A stretch of 64,000 nt of DNA from Chondrus crispus (Eukaryota > Rhodophyta > Florideophyceae > Gigartinales > Gigartinaceae), in assembly GCF_000350225.1 (NCBI RefSeq), contig NW_005179159.1:430425-494424 (forward strand). The letters are read 5' to 3'. A program made the translations under genes and the position numbers. This document shows, one piece after another, positions 54,536 to 64,000 of this stretch; the stretch's first letter is position 1, and the number at the start of each line of letters is the position of its first letter. Under the pieces are notes generated by a model. It saw only the letters and a list, made by a program, of their open reading frames with translations, ran no database searches and was not told where the DNA came from.

Positions 54536-55340
54536 CAGCGCGTATCGTGCGTGCGGCGCCGGTGGATAGCAGTCGGATTAAGATATGGGATTCGTCTTGT
54601 CCGTACATATATCGGGCTTGGAGTGCGCGCGGTTGCCCTTTTTTTGAGTGAGAGGAAAGGGATGTGCCCTAATTGGCCGAAATGGAAGAGTTTTGTGGTT
54701 GAGGGAGTCGCGCCGAACCAAAGGGTGTGCGGTGGTTTTCCAGTTGCGTTGTGCATGGTCAGGTTGTACATGGAAACTGCGTCCTTGACAGCGTCCTCTC
54801 AGTACGCGTCAGGCAGCGTCCTGTGATGGAGCGATGCGCGTGCCGCGGCGAGAAGGGTATGATTGATCTGTTCGGCGATACCATTCTCTTGAGGGTAATA
54901 CGGCGTTGATGTTCGAAACTGAGTATCGTGGGTATCGTAGATTTCTTGGACAGCTTTGCTTATGTATTCTCGTGCGTTGTCAGTCGTTATGATTCGTGGT
55001 GGTGCGCCATCCTGCGTAGTTATGAGGCGGACGGCATTCAATGCCGTCCAAGTTGGTAAGGTGGTTGAGAATCTGTTGCCGGTTAGGCATGTAATAGAGA
55101 ATTGCGTATCTAGATGCGGTGTTGACTACTGTCATGAAATAGGAATTGCCTTGGAGGGACTTGGGTACTATGGGCCCGCATACGTCGGATGAGATGGATA
55201 TGGAGACCTCGTAATTGTGGCGTGTGCGTCGGTGCGGTTTGGGTCGCGCTTTGCCGCGCGCCCAGCCGGAACACGTGAGCGTCGGTGGTGTTTGACGGAG
55301 ATTATTGAGCAGTGGTAGCGGCTGCTTGCGTGCCATGTGT
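54536..55340 (-). pseudogene. Copia-3 integrase
   Basis: Minus-strand segments give SISISSDVCGPIVPKSLQGN (first Asp), then YFMTVVNTASRYAILYYM, then, in another frame, APPRIITTDNAREYIS (second Asp), TPYYPQENGIAEQINHTLLA (catalytic Glu) and TGKPPHTLWFGATPS. This is the standard Copia core order. The zinc-binding region would lie above 55340 (MARKQPLPLLNNL at 55336) but is poorly preserved. Three frames are needed to read it, so it is inactive. Confidence 0.85.
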
Positions 55341-56650
55341 TGCAGTGTACAGGGTCTAATATGGTTGAAGATGAGGTGCCAGATATGAAAGGCTGCTGAC
55401 TTGGAGTCGATGGTTTCTGTAGGTGGTTGTTTTGACGGTTTGGTGAATAACCTTTGCGTTTAGTAGGGAGAGCGGTTCCGTATGACGTGAGAGGAAGTGG
55501 TGCGACTTTGGCGAGATGTCGGAGGGATTTTGGAGCGGCTGGCGTGTCGTGCGGTGCAGGTGTTGGAGTACATGTGCGGTTAACGTGCGTTTGTGCCGTG
55601 GTTCGTGTTCGGATGGAGTGTGAAATGGGGGGTGTTTATCGAGTGCGTAGTGGCCGTCACGGAAGATGGCGGTGTGTAGGACGCGAGGCGTTTTTCGATT
55701 GGTGTTAACTATAGTTTAACACAAGCGTACATATATGTACGCTTTCCGCTTGCTGAACAAGACGCACCCGACTTGATCCGCAATATCCCTGACGGAGAGG
55801 AAATTTGCTGTAAGAACGGGGTGAATGATTGCCGGCAGGTGGAGGCCATTTCCTTTGGTCATTCGAGCATTTGCGGTGCCGCGATGTGTGGCGCCGGGTG
55901 AGGAGTGTGTGGAGGTTTGTGTTTGTAGAGGGGAGGATAGGGGGGCCAGGTTAGCGATTGGATGCTGGATGTGAGAGGGGTAGGCGCAGGAGGCAAGTAC
56001 GTACGTGTCACTGTCATTGTCGTCGTGCCCGTCATCGGGCGTTGTAGTGACAGTGGCGGCCTGCAGAGCCTGGAGTGCGGACATATCGAAGGTGGGCTCA
56101 TGATGCTGCTCGGGGGTGGAGCGGGCAGCCCGTGCAGTTGTGATACAGCGACGGCCCCGTGCGGGGCGGTCGTTACTCGGTATGTTGCTGCCGGCGGCGG
56201 GAGCAGTAACTAATTGCCCAAGTTGCGAAAGGGAATGAATTTGCTCTGTAAAATCTCGGTCCTAGCGGGGGTAGTTACTCCATCACCCGTGTCCACGGCC
56301 GCGCAGGCGCCTGTGGCCGTGGTAGCTGCGGCCATGTCTGCCTCCAGAGTTGGGGGTGTTGGTTGACGCTGAAGTGTCTGCAGCGGTAGGACGTATGCTC
56401 GGGGTCAGTGTGGTATTGTTGGAGGTTTTTTGGTTCTTCTTTTCAATGTCGAGCAATCTATCTTGGAGGTCGGGGATGAAGTGGCCAAGGGTGTCGGAGG
56501 GTTGAGCGTTGGGTGATTGGAACGGCGTTGGGGTGAGACCAGCCATGTTGTGTTCTCGTAGAGCTCTGGGGAGGTCGATGTCGAGTTGGGTTAGGAGAGC
56601 GTCGTCGTAAAGCTCAAACAAGATATCTGCGGTGCGACGGTAGTGCAGAC
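55341..56650 (-). pseudogene. Copia-3 gag end and protease region
   Basis: 56621-56283 reads LLTQLDIDLPRALREHNMAG and DTLGHFIPDLQDRLLDIEKK, typical of the C-terminal part of Copia gag, then Ser/Thr-rich sequence ending in an RGRGHG tail. 56084-55716 contains a low-complexity DDGHDDNDSD linker and HLPAIIHPVLTANFLSVRDI followed by ADQVGCVLF. This is the post-active-site block of Copia protease (ANLLSV-type). The DSG active site itself was not located, and the first half of gag is weak. About 200 bp separate the gag start from the primer-binding site. Confidence 0.65.
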
Positions 56651-56843
56651 GTTGAGAGCGAGATGACGTTGTGTTAGTGTGTGCGGGAGCGATGCTCTAC
56701 CGGATGTGGACGCGGAGCTAGGCTCGACGCGCAAAGCGCGGAGCGATGCTCGACGTAGGTACGGTTGGGGTGATGGGTGAGCGGGTCTGACGATTAGGCT
56801 TCGGTATTCGCGGGGCAGTAGTGGCGGTTGTTTAAACGATGGT

Positions 56844-56853
56844 GCCCATAACC
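56844..56853 (-). other. half-tRNA primer-binding site of Copia-3
   Basis: Element-sense GGTTATGGGC begins right after the LTR end (TCATCACA). Its complement GCCCATAACC is the anticodon stem-loop region of initiator Met tRNA (anticodon CAU), the primer type used by Drosophila copia. Confidence 0.7.
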
Positions 56854-56981
56854 TGTGATGACTGAAGTCTCGTGTCCGTCGTCTTCATTATCTGGTTCCT
56901 AAGGTCTCCTTTTATAGGCAGAATGACGACGGTGTGTTCTAGGGCACCACGTGTGCTGTTGTGCACCCGTGCGTGGTGACA
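56854..56981 (-). repeat. 5' LTR of Copia-3
   Basis: 128 bp. Element-sense start TGTCACCACGCACGGG and end TCATCACA; outer flank GAACG on the plus strand. Confidence 0.92.
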
Positions 56982-56986
56982 GAACG

Positions 56987-57478
56987 ACCCTCAAAGTCGA
57001 TTCGCATGTATACCTTCATGTATCGAAACCCGATCACAGGTCCAATCAGGATATCGGGTTTCACAACCAAACAACCAGATCACCGTGCGGTAGACTGTCG
57101 CCAAGCCGTCTCGGGGTACAGTAGGCTCTTTGTGCAGTTACCGCGAGACAGCATAGAGAGCCAATAAAATAGCGATATTCTGATCCGTCTCACGAAACAT
57201 TGTAGTGATTGTGTAGTACACCATGAACTGTACAAATGACTTACATATTCGCTTTCAGACCGGGCAACGTCGGCAACGTGGCACTCCCACAATTGCGCGC
57301 CTTTTCCGAAATGCAAAACTGACCCAGGACATAACCATGTCATTTCCAAAATGACATCGCCATTTAAAATATAGAGCAGTTGCCGCCATAGCGGCCACAG
57401 TAAGCACATCGATCACCAAACAAGCCCCACATACCAATCTTCACCCTCTCCGAATCCCCCATTCCCGCTGCCACAAAG
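56987..57478. other. no gene; leader of the next DNA transposon
   Basis: No ORF with features. 57300-57478 is similar to the reverse complement of 16420-16600, the leader of the related split transposase. Confidence 0.6.
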
Positions 57479-58760
57479 ATGGAAGCCCTCAGCAGTGAAG
57501 ACGCTGCAGCGGCGCTCGTGGCATTATCGTCCGTTGCTATCGAGCGCCGCAATGAGCTCGAACAGTATAGTCAAGGCCGCCCTGCTGATTCTGATGAATA
57601 CACTGGCAGCGATTCCAAGGTGTTCGATGCATTCTACGATCAAGACGGTGCCCGCACCATCCTCGCGATGACCAACTTTGAGCGGCAAGAATTTATGGCC
57701 ATATGGGCAGGATTTGAGGAATTCATAAAGTCGAACTTTAATGTCGGACGGGGCCGCAAGAGTGCACAAAATCCCAAAGACGTGCTCTTAATGGCGCTGG
57801 CCTTCCTTTAGCACAGGGGAAACTGGGACTTCCTTGCCCAAATGTCTGGAATTTCTGCTTCGTCCTTCGAGAGGCTCATTATGAAGTTTGTGCATTTGAT
57901 TTCTAAGGCGGTCTATGACAATTATGTTGACTCTCAAGCACGAAAGTGGACCATGGACCTCCTGAAATCGAAAACCCGTTGTTTTCCAATTATCCCATGG
58001 CACATTTTGCCACTGAAGTGACTTTTTAACCAAGTTTTAGGCCCTTTGGGAGCATTAAGGAGGGCAAGAAGTACTTTTCTGGAAAGCACGAATTATATGG
58101 CTACATAGTCGAGGTGTCGGTGCTGCCATGTGGTTTGGCGCTCGGGGCTAGTTTCCATGAACCGGGGTCTGTCTCGGATCTGGTGCTATTTCAGCAGATG
58201 CAATCGTTCCATGGCAAGCAGCTGAAGAAGACATCCGCAGAATTGGACATGTTCTATGAAGGTCCACTGAACCAGCGCTATCCTAACCACTGGGCTGTGC
58301 TGACAGACAAAGGGTACCAGGGAGGAAAAGAGTTTTGTCGCATTATTCACCCCACGCGCAAACAACCTCGAGGTCTTCTGACGCCTGCCGAGGCCGCGGA
58401 AAACCACCACATTTATAGCGACCGAATAATTGTTGAGAACTTTTTTGGTCGCCTTTTGTGGGCTTTGGAACGTGTTGTCCAGCAAATGGAAGTATGCTGA
58501 GAAAAACTACGATGCAGTCTTTCGACTGTGCCTCGGCCTCACCAATTTTCACATTAGCCCCAAGCCACTGCGGGCTGCCGATGCAATCCTGTACCAGCAA
58601 TTAGCTAATCGCTGGTTCAAGATATGAACCTCACAGATCGAACGTCGAAGACGTATACAGAAGAAGTATAAAGAAAAACGCCAGTCCGCTGCCCGTAGAG
58701 GATTTAGGGCCGCTGTTGTTGCGAACCAGCTCGGGCGCCAGCCGAGCGAAGACTGGTGAT
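57479..58760 (+). pseudogene. DDE_Tnp_4 (Harbinger-like) transposase
   Basis: The better copy of the family also found at 13171-16417. The start ATG at 57479 gives MEALSSEDAAAALVALSSVA. A TAG at 57809 follows DVLLMALAFL. The same frame continues with GNWDFLAQMSGISASSFERL. Shifts near 58020 lead to ATEVTF (Glu where TDVTF is usual), then SIKEGKKYFSGKHELYGYIV, GSVSDLVLFQQMQSFHG, AVLTDKGYQG (second Asp) and SDRIIVENFFGRL (Glu). Another shift near 58450 opens KNYDAVFRLCLGLTNFHI. A TGA at 58625 precedes a basic tail to 58760. With a first-Asp substitution and several breaks it is inactive. Confidence 0.85.
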
Positions 58761-58828
58761 TTGGGCAGTTTCGGTTTGTTTGCGCAGTGACCTGGTCTTG
58801 GCGCTCATCACTGCCTTTCTTGCGTACG

Positions 58829-60794
58829 TTTAATTAAAAGGTGAAATCTATTGTGGTGCGTGAAAGACTGCGAAAAGGCCTAATAAAAGCGTTGAGTTTG
58901 GCTTTGAGCCCGTTGCTGTCCATTTGGGTCATTGTGGTGTGTTCAGGACCACATCAGGACCAATGATAGCAACCTGGGCCGGACTGGCCGGGCCGGTCCC
59001 GGCACCAGTCAATCATGCGCCGGGGCAAAGGCCATTGTTGTCACTTCATGATTTATAATTTTCATTATTTTCGCGTTATTATTATTTAAGTCTAATACAG
59101 GCCAGTTTGCGCGCAGGGAGGTGGCCGATGCGTGGGTTGGCGACCGGGACGCCGGCGGCCGCAGTGATCCCGCGCTGTAAGTGCGATATGAGTGAGCGAG
59201 TTTACACGCAGTTACTGGCACTGTTGACAGCGTGACCGGGGTCGGATGCTGCGTCGTACACGTACACGCGCGCGATGCGTCCGTCCCGACGCGTGCACAT
59301 CGTTGCGTCTACTTCGCAATGCGCTCCTCACCTCCGTCCCGCTCGATAAACGAGAACTCCTTTCACGCCTCCTCCTTCACGCCTCCCCCTTCACACCTCC
59401 CTGCGCCTACCGAATCTCTTCCTCGCCTAGTCCGCCATGCCCACCTCCCCGTGCGCGCCGCACCAGACGGCGGGCAGTCCCTGCGCATGCTTATGCCTAT
59501 GGTGGCGCCGTCCCGCACCACCTCCTCAACGCGCACGGGCGCAGCCACTACCGTGCGCATGGGCGTGGCCACCCTGCTGACCTCGGCGAACACGTTGTAG
59601 CGACGCCTGCGCTCGCGGCGTCCGCGGACGCCGCGGCGGCTCGGGCGGCAGCTCCAAGCGGATCCACTGCGGCACGATGACGTGCGGGGCCAGGGTGCAC
59701 GGCTGGCTGCAGCGCCGTCACGGGAGCACGCGATCGATGGTGAGGATCTCGGCCTCTGCCGTCCTCCGCCATGCTGCGCAGCTCGCCGCGCGTGCCGAGC
59801 GAGGCGCGTTAGGACATCGTCGCGGGAGGACATCGTCGCAGGAGGCTTTGCGGGACGGAAGCGGCGGAGGGTGGGGAGGCGCGCGGGGCGCGACAGAAAT
59901 GCGTTCGAGGGCTGCGGGCGCGGCCGCAGGCGCTGTAGTGGCCGCGTTGGCCGCGTTGTTGGGCGCTGCGGCATGGCGCTGGACGCGCGCCGTCCGCGCG
60001 GACGCCGCGAGCGCAGGCGTCTCTACAACGTGTTCGCCGAGGTCAGCAGGGTGGCCACGCCCATGCGCACGGTAGTGGCTGCGCCCGTGCGCGTTGAGGA
60101 GGTGGTGCGGGACGGCGCCACCATAGGCATAAGCACGCGCAGGGACTGGCCCGCCGTCTGATGCGGCGCGCACGGGGAGGTGGGCATGGCGGACTAGGCG
60201 AGGAAGAGATTCGGTAGGCGCAGGGAGGTGTGAAGGGGGAGCCGTGGAGGGGGAGGCGTGAAAGGGGTTCTCGTTTATCGAGCGGGACGGAGGTGAGGAG
60301 CGCATTGCGAAGTAGACGCGACGATGTGCACGCGTCGGGACGGACGCATCGCGCGCGTGTACGTGTACGACGCAGCATCCGACCCCGGTCACGCTGCCAA
60401 CAGTGCCAGTAACTGCGTGTAGACTCGCTCACTCATATCGCACTTACAGCGCGGGATCACTGCCGCCGCCGGCGTCCCGGTCGCCAACCCACGCATGGGC
60501 CACCCCCCTGCGCGCAAACTGGCCTGTATTAGACTTAAATAATAATAACGCGATAATAATGAAAATTATAAATCATGAAGTGACAACAATGGCCTTTGCC
60601 CCGGCGCATGATTGACTGGTGCCGGGACCGGCCCGGCCGGTCCGGCCCAGGTTGCTATTATTGGTTCTGACGTGGTCCTGAACACACCACAATGACCCAA
60701 ATGGACAGCAACGGGCTCAAAGCCAAACTCAACGCTTTTATTAGGCCTTTTCGCAGTCTTTCACGCACCACAATGGATTTCACCCTTAATTAAA
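58829..60794. mobile_element. foldback element with ~800-bp inverted arms
   Basis: Left arm 58829 to about 59636 and right arm about 59988 to 60794 are inverted copies with high identity, from TTTAATTAA at the tips to GACGCCTGCGCTCGCGGCGT near the centre. A GC-rich spacer of about 350 bp (59640-59985) separates them. Open frames in the arms are mirrored on both strands and follow GC composition, so no protein is called. No target duplication was found. It could be a foldback transposon or a long-TIR non-autonomous element. Confidence 0.85.
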
Positions 60795-61213
60795 TGTTTC
60801 TTTCTAAAATTTTGTATGAATTTTGCAATGCACAAAAACCGCTCCGTCGTCAACTTACCAAGGTCTTAGGGTGACCCCACCGCGCCTTGCCCAAAATCGC
60901 TAAAAGCAGACAGTTGTCCTCCGGTAATTGGATCTACTATCTTTTAATCAAGCCGCGCTTTGGGAGAGGTGGGGATTCAGAGATGAACCTCACCGCGCCT
61001 GTAACACGATACTTCTATCATATTCAGGTTCAACCCAATTAGGCTACAAGTCTGTCGTAGAAATACATTTGGCGCAAAGAAGCAAGCTACTGCACGCGTC
61101 CGTTCCACAATTGGCCGCAACTTTTGCTCGTCACTTGCCCGCTCTCCATAACATGTAGGCTCCTGTTTGGGAATTATCAACTTGGCAAGTACACCACGCT
61201 TGCAATTCCTATT

Positions 61214-62680
61214 ATGGACTCTGGAAGCGATTCCGATGATGCCATCGCGGCATATTTCATGCATTCTCTATCTGCTGCTGCTTTCGCTGGCGCTCTGGTC
61301 GCTCGGCAGCACAGAGAGCGTCCGCGATCCGGAGGGAAGTTCGGAGGATCAAGAATGGGAAAGGCGATGAACAGAGATCGCCATCGCCATCGCTTCGAAA
61401 GGCAAACAAATGAAGACTGGTTTTTGTCGCGGGATAGTGCAGGCAGCAGGTCTCTCTTCACGGCAGAAGAGTTTCGTGGCACGCATCGCGTTTCCATGGA
61501 CATATACGAACGCATTCGCGCGGTGCTGCCCGAGGTTGATCCATGGTTTGCACAGAAGGCTGGCGCGGTGGGCAAGCAGGGAGCGTCTACGGATCAGAAT
61601 CTCATCGCAGCCCTGCGCATGCTGGCAAGCGGCAACAGCGCGAAAAGCGAAATAACGCTTATGGGGTTGGCGGAATCAACTCTTCTGGAAAACTTAAAAC
61701 AGATTTCTGCGGCGATTGTGATGGGGTTTGGAAAAGAGTATTCGCGCCTTCTAACTACGGACGAAATTATAAAAATAGAAGCAGAGTATGCTGCGATGGG
61801 ATTTCCACGCGCCATAGGTTGCGTCGATTGTGCAAGCTGGACTTGGGACGCATGTCCTGTTGCTTGGCAGGGACGACACCAGGGCAAGGAACGCAAAACC
61901 TTCAATGGTATGGGAGTAGTGTGCGACGATTATCTTCGTATTTGGCTCGTGAATTTTGGAGCACCTGGGGCGAAGAAAAACATTCAGATAATGAACGCCT
62001 CCCCCTTGTTTAACAATTTGAGATCCGGAAAGTGGCCGCCGACACGCCGTGAAACTGACGTTGGCGGATTTAAATTGAAATGGTACTACTTCCTCGCTGA
62101 TAGTATTTATCCTAGGTTCCGATTTTTCGTGTCCACGATTCCACGACCACGATCAAAGAAAGAGAAGATGTTCGCAAAGCAGCAAGAGGGAGCTCGCAAA
62201 TCTGTCGAAAGGGGTTTTGGAGTTTTATTCAAGCGGTGGCAAATACTGTACCGACCAAGTCAGCTGTGGCGAAAAAGTGATATGAACAATATAGTTTTAG
62301 CATGTGTCGCGATCCATAATATGGTAGTGGAGGAACGCTGAGAGCAATACAAGGGTACAGAAAAGGCACGCCTGCTCGAGGACGAGACTCGCCTGCCTAC
62401 GGAAGTCCACGTGAATTGGAGGTCGATAGATTGCGCCGAGGGAGCAGCTACCTAGGGCGAGTTTGTAGATGGCTGTGAAGACGTAGACCAACACCTGCAG
62501 CTGAAGAAGGCATTGGCGAATCACATATCGAAGGCGAGAGAGAAAGTCTGCCATGAGAGCGATGGGGACGATTTTACACGCGAAGAAGACTATTTCGGAA
62601 GCAACGACTCTACTGCATGCGATGATGAGAACGGTAGTGATGCTGAGATTTTCTCGCTATCACCATCACGACCATTTTAA
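61214..62680 (+). pseudogene. PIF/Harbinger DDE_Tnp_4 transposase, nearly intact
   Basis: The best-preserved transposase of the window. An upstream ATG at 61124 is in frame, but 61214 (MDSGSDSDDAIAAYFMHSLS) looks like the true start. In order: basic N-terminal region, FTAEEFRGTHRVSMDIYERI, QNLIAALRMLASGNSAKSEI, IGCVDCASWTWDACPV (first Asp), GAPGAKKNIQIMNASPLFNN (second position Asn, where the family has Asp), YYFLADSIYPRFRFFVS, and GARKSVERGFGVLFKRW (Glu). A TGA at 62339 follows AIHNMVVEER. The same frame continues past it and a TAG at 62453 to a TAA at 62678, with an acidic tail typical of the family. The Asn substitution should abolish catalysis. No ORF1 partner or terminal repeats were found nearby. 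Confidence 0.88.
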
Positions 62681-63212
62681 TCATCTTGTGTTCCACTCGT
62701 GCATGCCCCTTTCTCATTTGTAGTTTTACTGAAAATTCCAAGTCTCTATTCCCTATTCCGGTGATATGGCTAATGTTATGTTACATCCAGAAATGAACCT
62801 CCCTGACGGTTCATTTCTGAAAGGGCCTCGTGCTCACTGACGTAGGCTGACATACAACCCCAAAAATATGTGAGGCCTTTCCATACTACAATTTGAAATA
62901 TCTAAAACTTTTTCTACGGCAAGTAATCTAATCCCACTGTATTCTAATCGGTCGTTGCCGTCGCCGCCGCCACTACCACTAAATTAGATATAAAATACAT
63001 TCTCTCGTACCCTAAACCAATTCTGTCGCCGCTGCCGTCGCCGCCGTCGCCGCCGTCGGCAAATAAAATCTAGATTGTCACTGCACAGTATTATAAACCG
63101 TGCCCCTCGATTGCCCTCGCACCCCTAACCCGTAATATGATACTTACGATTGCGCGCCATTTTACTTCCCCTAATCGACGGCCTCCAGCACGCGATGCAA
63201 CGCGACGATCCT
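62681..63212. other. no gene; small hairpin and GCC-rich microsatellite
   Basis: 62788-62819 is a hairpin with 12-bp arms (CAGAAATGAACC). 62950-63060 contains two GTCGCC/GCCGTC-rich runs separated by about 50 bp. Nothing else is seen. Confidence 0.6.
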
Positions 63213-63480
63213 CGACAGCTGGGCTGTGCCTGCTGTCGAGTGTCCACTACGAGGTCGAGAAAGGGCTGTGCCCGCCTCAACTTTAGCGAGCGATGCGACG
63301 ATATTCGACAGCTGGGCTGTGCCTGCTGTCGAGTGTCTACAATGGGGTCGAGGAAGGGCTGTGCCTGCCTCGACCTCAGCGAGCGATACGAAGATATTCG
63401 ACAGCTGGGCTGTGCCTGCTGTCTATTGTCTTTAAAGATGTCGAGCAAGAGGTTCGTTCCCTCGACTCCAGCCAGTGAGT
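63213..63480. repeat. 93-bp tandem repeat, about 2.7 units
   Basis: Units start at 63213, 63306 and 63399 with CGACAGCTGGGCTGTGCC. The 93-bp period equals 31 codons, so frames on both strands stay open (plus-strand LGCACCRVST repeats). Each unit carries an internal inverted pair TCGACAGC...GCTGTCGA. Coding is not supported by any family. Confidence 0.9.
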
Positions 63481-63482
63481 CG

Positions 63483-63584
63483 GTGATCGTCGACTGTTGA
63501 CGATCACTGCATTGCTCGACATAGTAGATCTTCGACAGCAAGAGCAGCCCAGCTGTCACAGCTGGGCTGCCCCTGCTGTCGAAG
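63483..63584. repeat. two hairpins beside the 93-bp repeat
   Basis: 63483-63507 pairs GTGATCGTC with GACGATCAC. 63530-63584 pairs CTTCGACAGCA with TGCTGTCGAAG and, inside, GCAGCCCAGCTGT with its complement. The second reuses the TCGACAGC/GCTGTCGA words of the tandem repeat. Confidence 0.85.
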
Positions 63585-63607
63585 GTCTGGGCCCGCTTTG
63601 ATCTCAT

Positions 63608-64000
63608 ACAAAGCCTGATTAAATAAATAGAAGGCTATTCATATAGAGAAAGAATAGTGAAATCCCTGTCTTCACAAACTTTGCGATTTCTGCACGTAGA
63701 ACTATTATAATCAAACTCCGCGTATATATTGTTTAGGATCCTGCCAATGTCGAGAATATTTTATTTTGTACGGAGGAAGTAGGGCAACACCCATGTATGT
63801 ACAGAAATATTTGCATTAAGCAATTCAGTACAATTTTGGAAATAGATTACCTCAAGATCTCTTATTAAAATATTCTAAGTCAATCCTCATAAAATCAGGG
63901 AACATTTCTTAAAAGCATTCGGTATGGACCCAACGGCAACACTGTCTCAATGCTTAAAATGGTATTTCACAATTTATGTTGTACTCCATGGCGAACTAAA
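63608..64000. other. no gene seen
   Basis: AT-rich end of the window without recognisable features. Confidence 0.6.

Larger units (their letters stand above)
46312..56981 (-). mobile_element. Copia-3 LTR retrotransposon, minus strand, split by Gypsy-2
   Basis: 128-bp LTRs at 46312-46439 and 56854-56981, with the perfect 5-bp duplication GAACG at 46307-46311 and 56982-56986. Directly inside the 5' LTR, element-sense GGTTATGGGC (56853-56844) is complementary to the anticodon region of initiator Met tRNA, as in Drosophila copia. Gag, protease, integrase, RT and RNase H follow on the minus strand. Gypsy-2 interrupts the RT/RNase H connection at 47323-53543. Without it the element would be about 4.4 kb. 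Confidence 0.93.

Noticed and set aside
59230-60430. Five overlapping ORFs of 120-220 codons in the foldback arms
   Set aside because: They are mirror images caused by the inverted arms and high GC, and none shows a recognisable domain.
61124-61213. Upstream ATG at 61124 as the start of the PIF transposase
   Set aside because: The 30 extra residues are Cys/Leu-rich and unlike the acidic start expected; the ATG at 61214 fits better.

Overview
The window reads as TE-saturated eukaryotic nuclear DNA. No host gene, tRNA gene, operon or bacterial ribosome-binding site could be supported. Nearly every credible coding stretch is a decayed transposable-element (TE) gene. The mix is Copia with an unusual integrase/RT lineage, chromodomain Gypsy, PIF/Harbinger, pogo, a KDZ/Plavaka-like transposase and a LINE with a fungal-type ORF1. 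That mix, with compact TE coding regions and no visible introns, would suit a red alga such as Chondrus or another TE-rich protist or fungus-like genome. The species is inference only.

Layout. 1-1.44 kb: broken pogo/Tigger-type transposase. 1737-8884: full-length Copia element (Copia-1) with 333-bp LTRs and a CAGGG target duplication; gag and pol are frameshifted, and a convergent minus-strand peptidase-like gene lies between pol and the 3' LTR. 8.9-11.2 kb: no gene, two palindromes. 11.2-13.2 kb: minus-strand LINE ORF1 whose 5' side touches a 25S rRNA fragment. 13.2-16.4 kb: minus-strand DDE_Tnp_4-type transposase split by a KDZ/Plavaka-like fragment, with 621 bp of the host gene duplicated on both sides. 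17558-31250: minus-strand Gypsy element (Gypsy-1) carrying a 6.4-kb PIF/Harbinger element (TAA duplications), which itself carries a 1045-bp solo LTR-like element (ATGAG duplications). 31.2-36.2 kb: palindromes, a second copy of that LTR-like repeat, an unidentified coding remnant, and a pogo-like MITE. 36390-41718: minus-strand Copia-2. 42.4-43.3 kb: SANT-like remnant. 43.6-46.3 kb: no convincing gene. 46312-56981: minus-strand Copia-3 (GAACG duplications) interrupted by a plus-strand chromodomain Gypsy (Gypsy-2, 47323-53543, GTGTT duplications). 57.5-58.8 kb: second DDE_Tnp_4 pseudogene. 58829-60794: foldback element. 61.2-62.7 kb: best-preserved PIF/Harbinger transposase. 63.2-63.6 kb: 93-bp tandem repeats and hairpins.

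How it fits together. The target duplications give an insertion order: LTR-like element into PIF into Gypsy-1, and Gypsy-2 into Copia-3. Two signals are not ordinary TE annotation. First, four heat-shock-element-like blocks lie upstream of a TATA box in the 5' LTR of Gypsy-2 and are lost from its 3' LTR. Second, at least twelve short palindromes of unrelated sequence occur, and ten of them form five directly abutting pairs, as expected if both ends of a broken DNA had folded back before rejoining.
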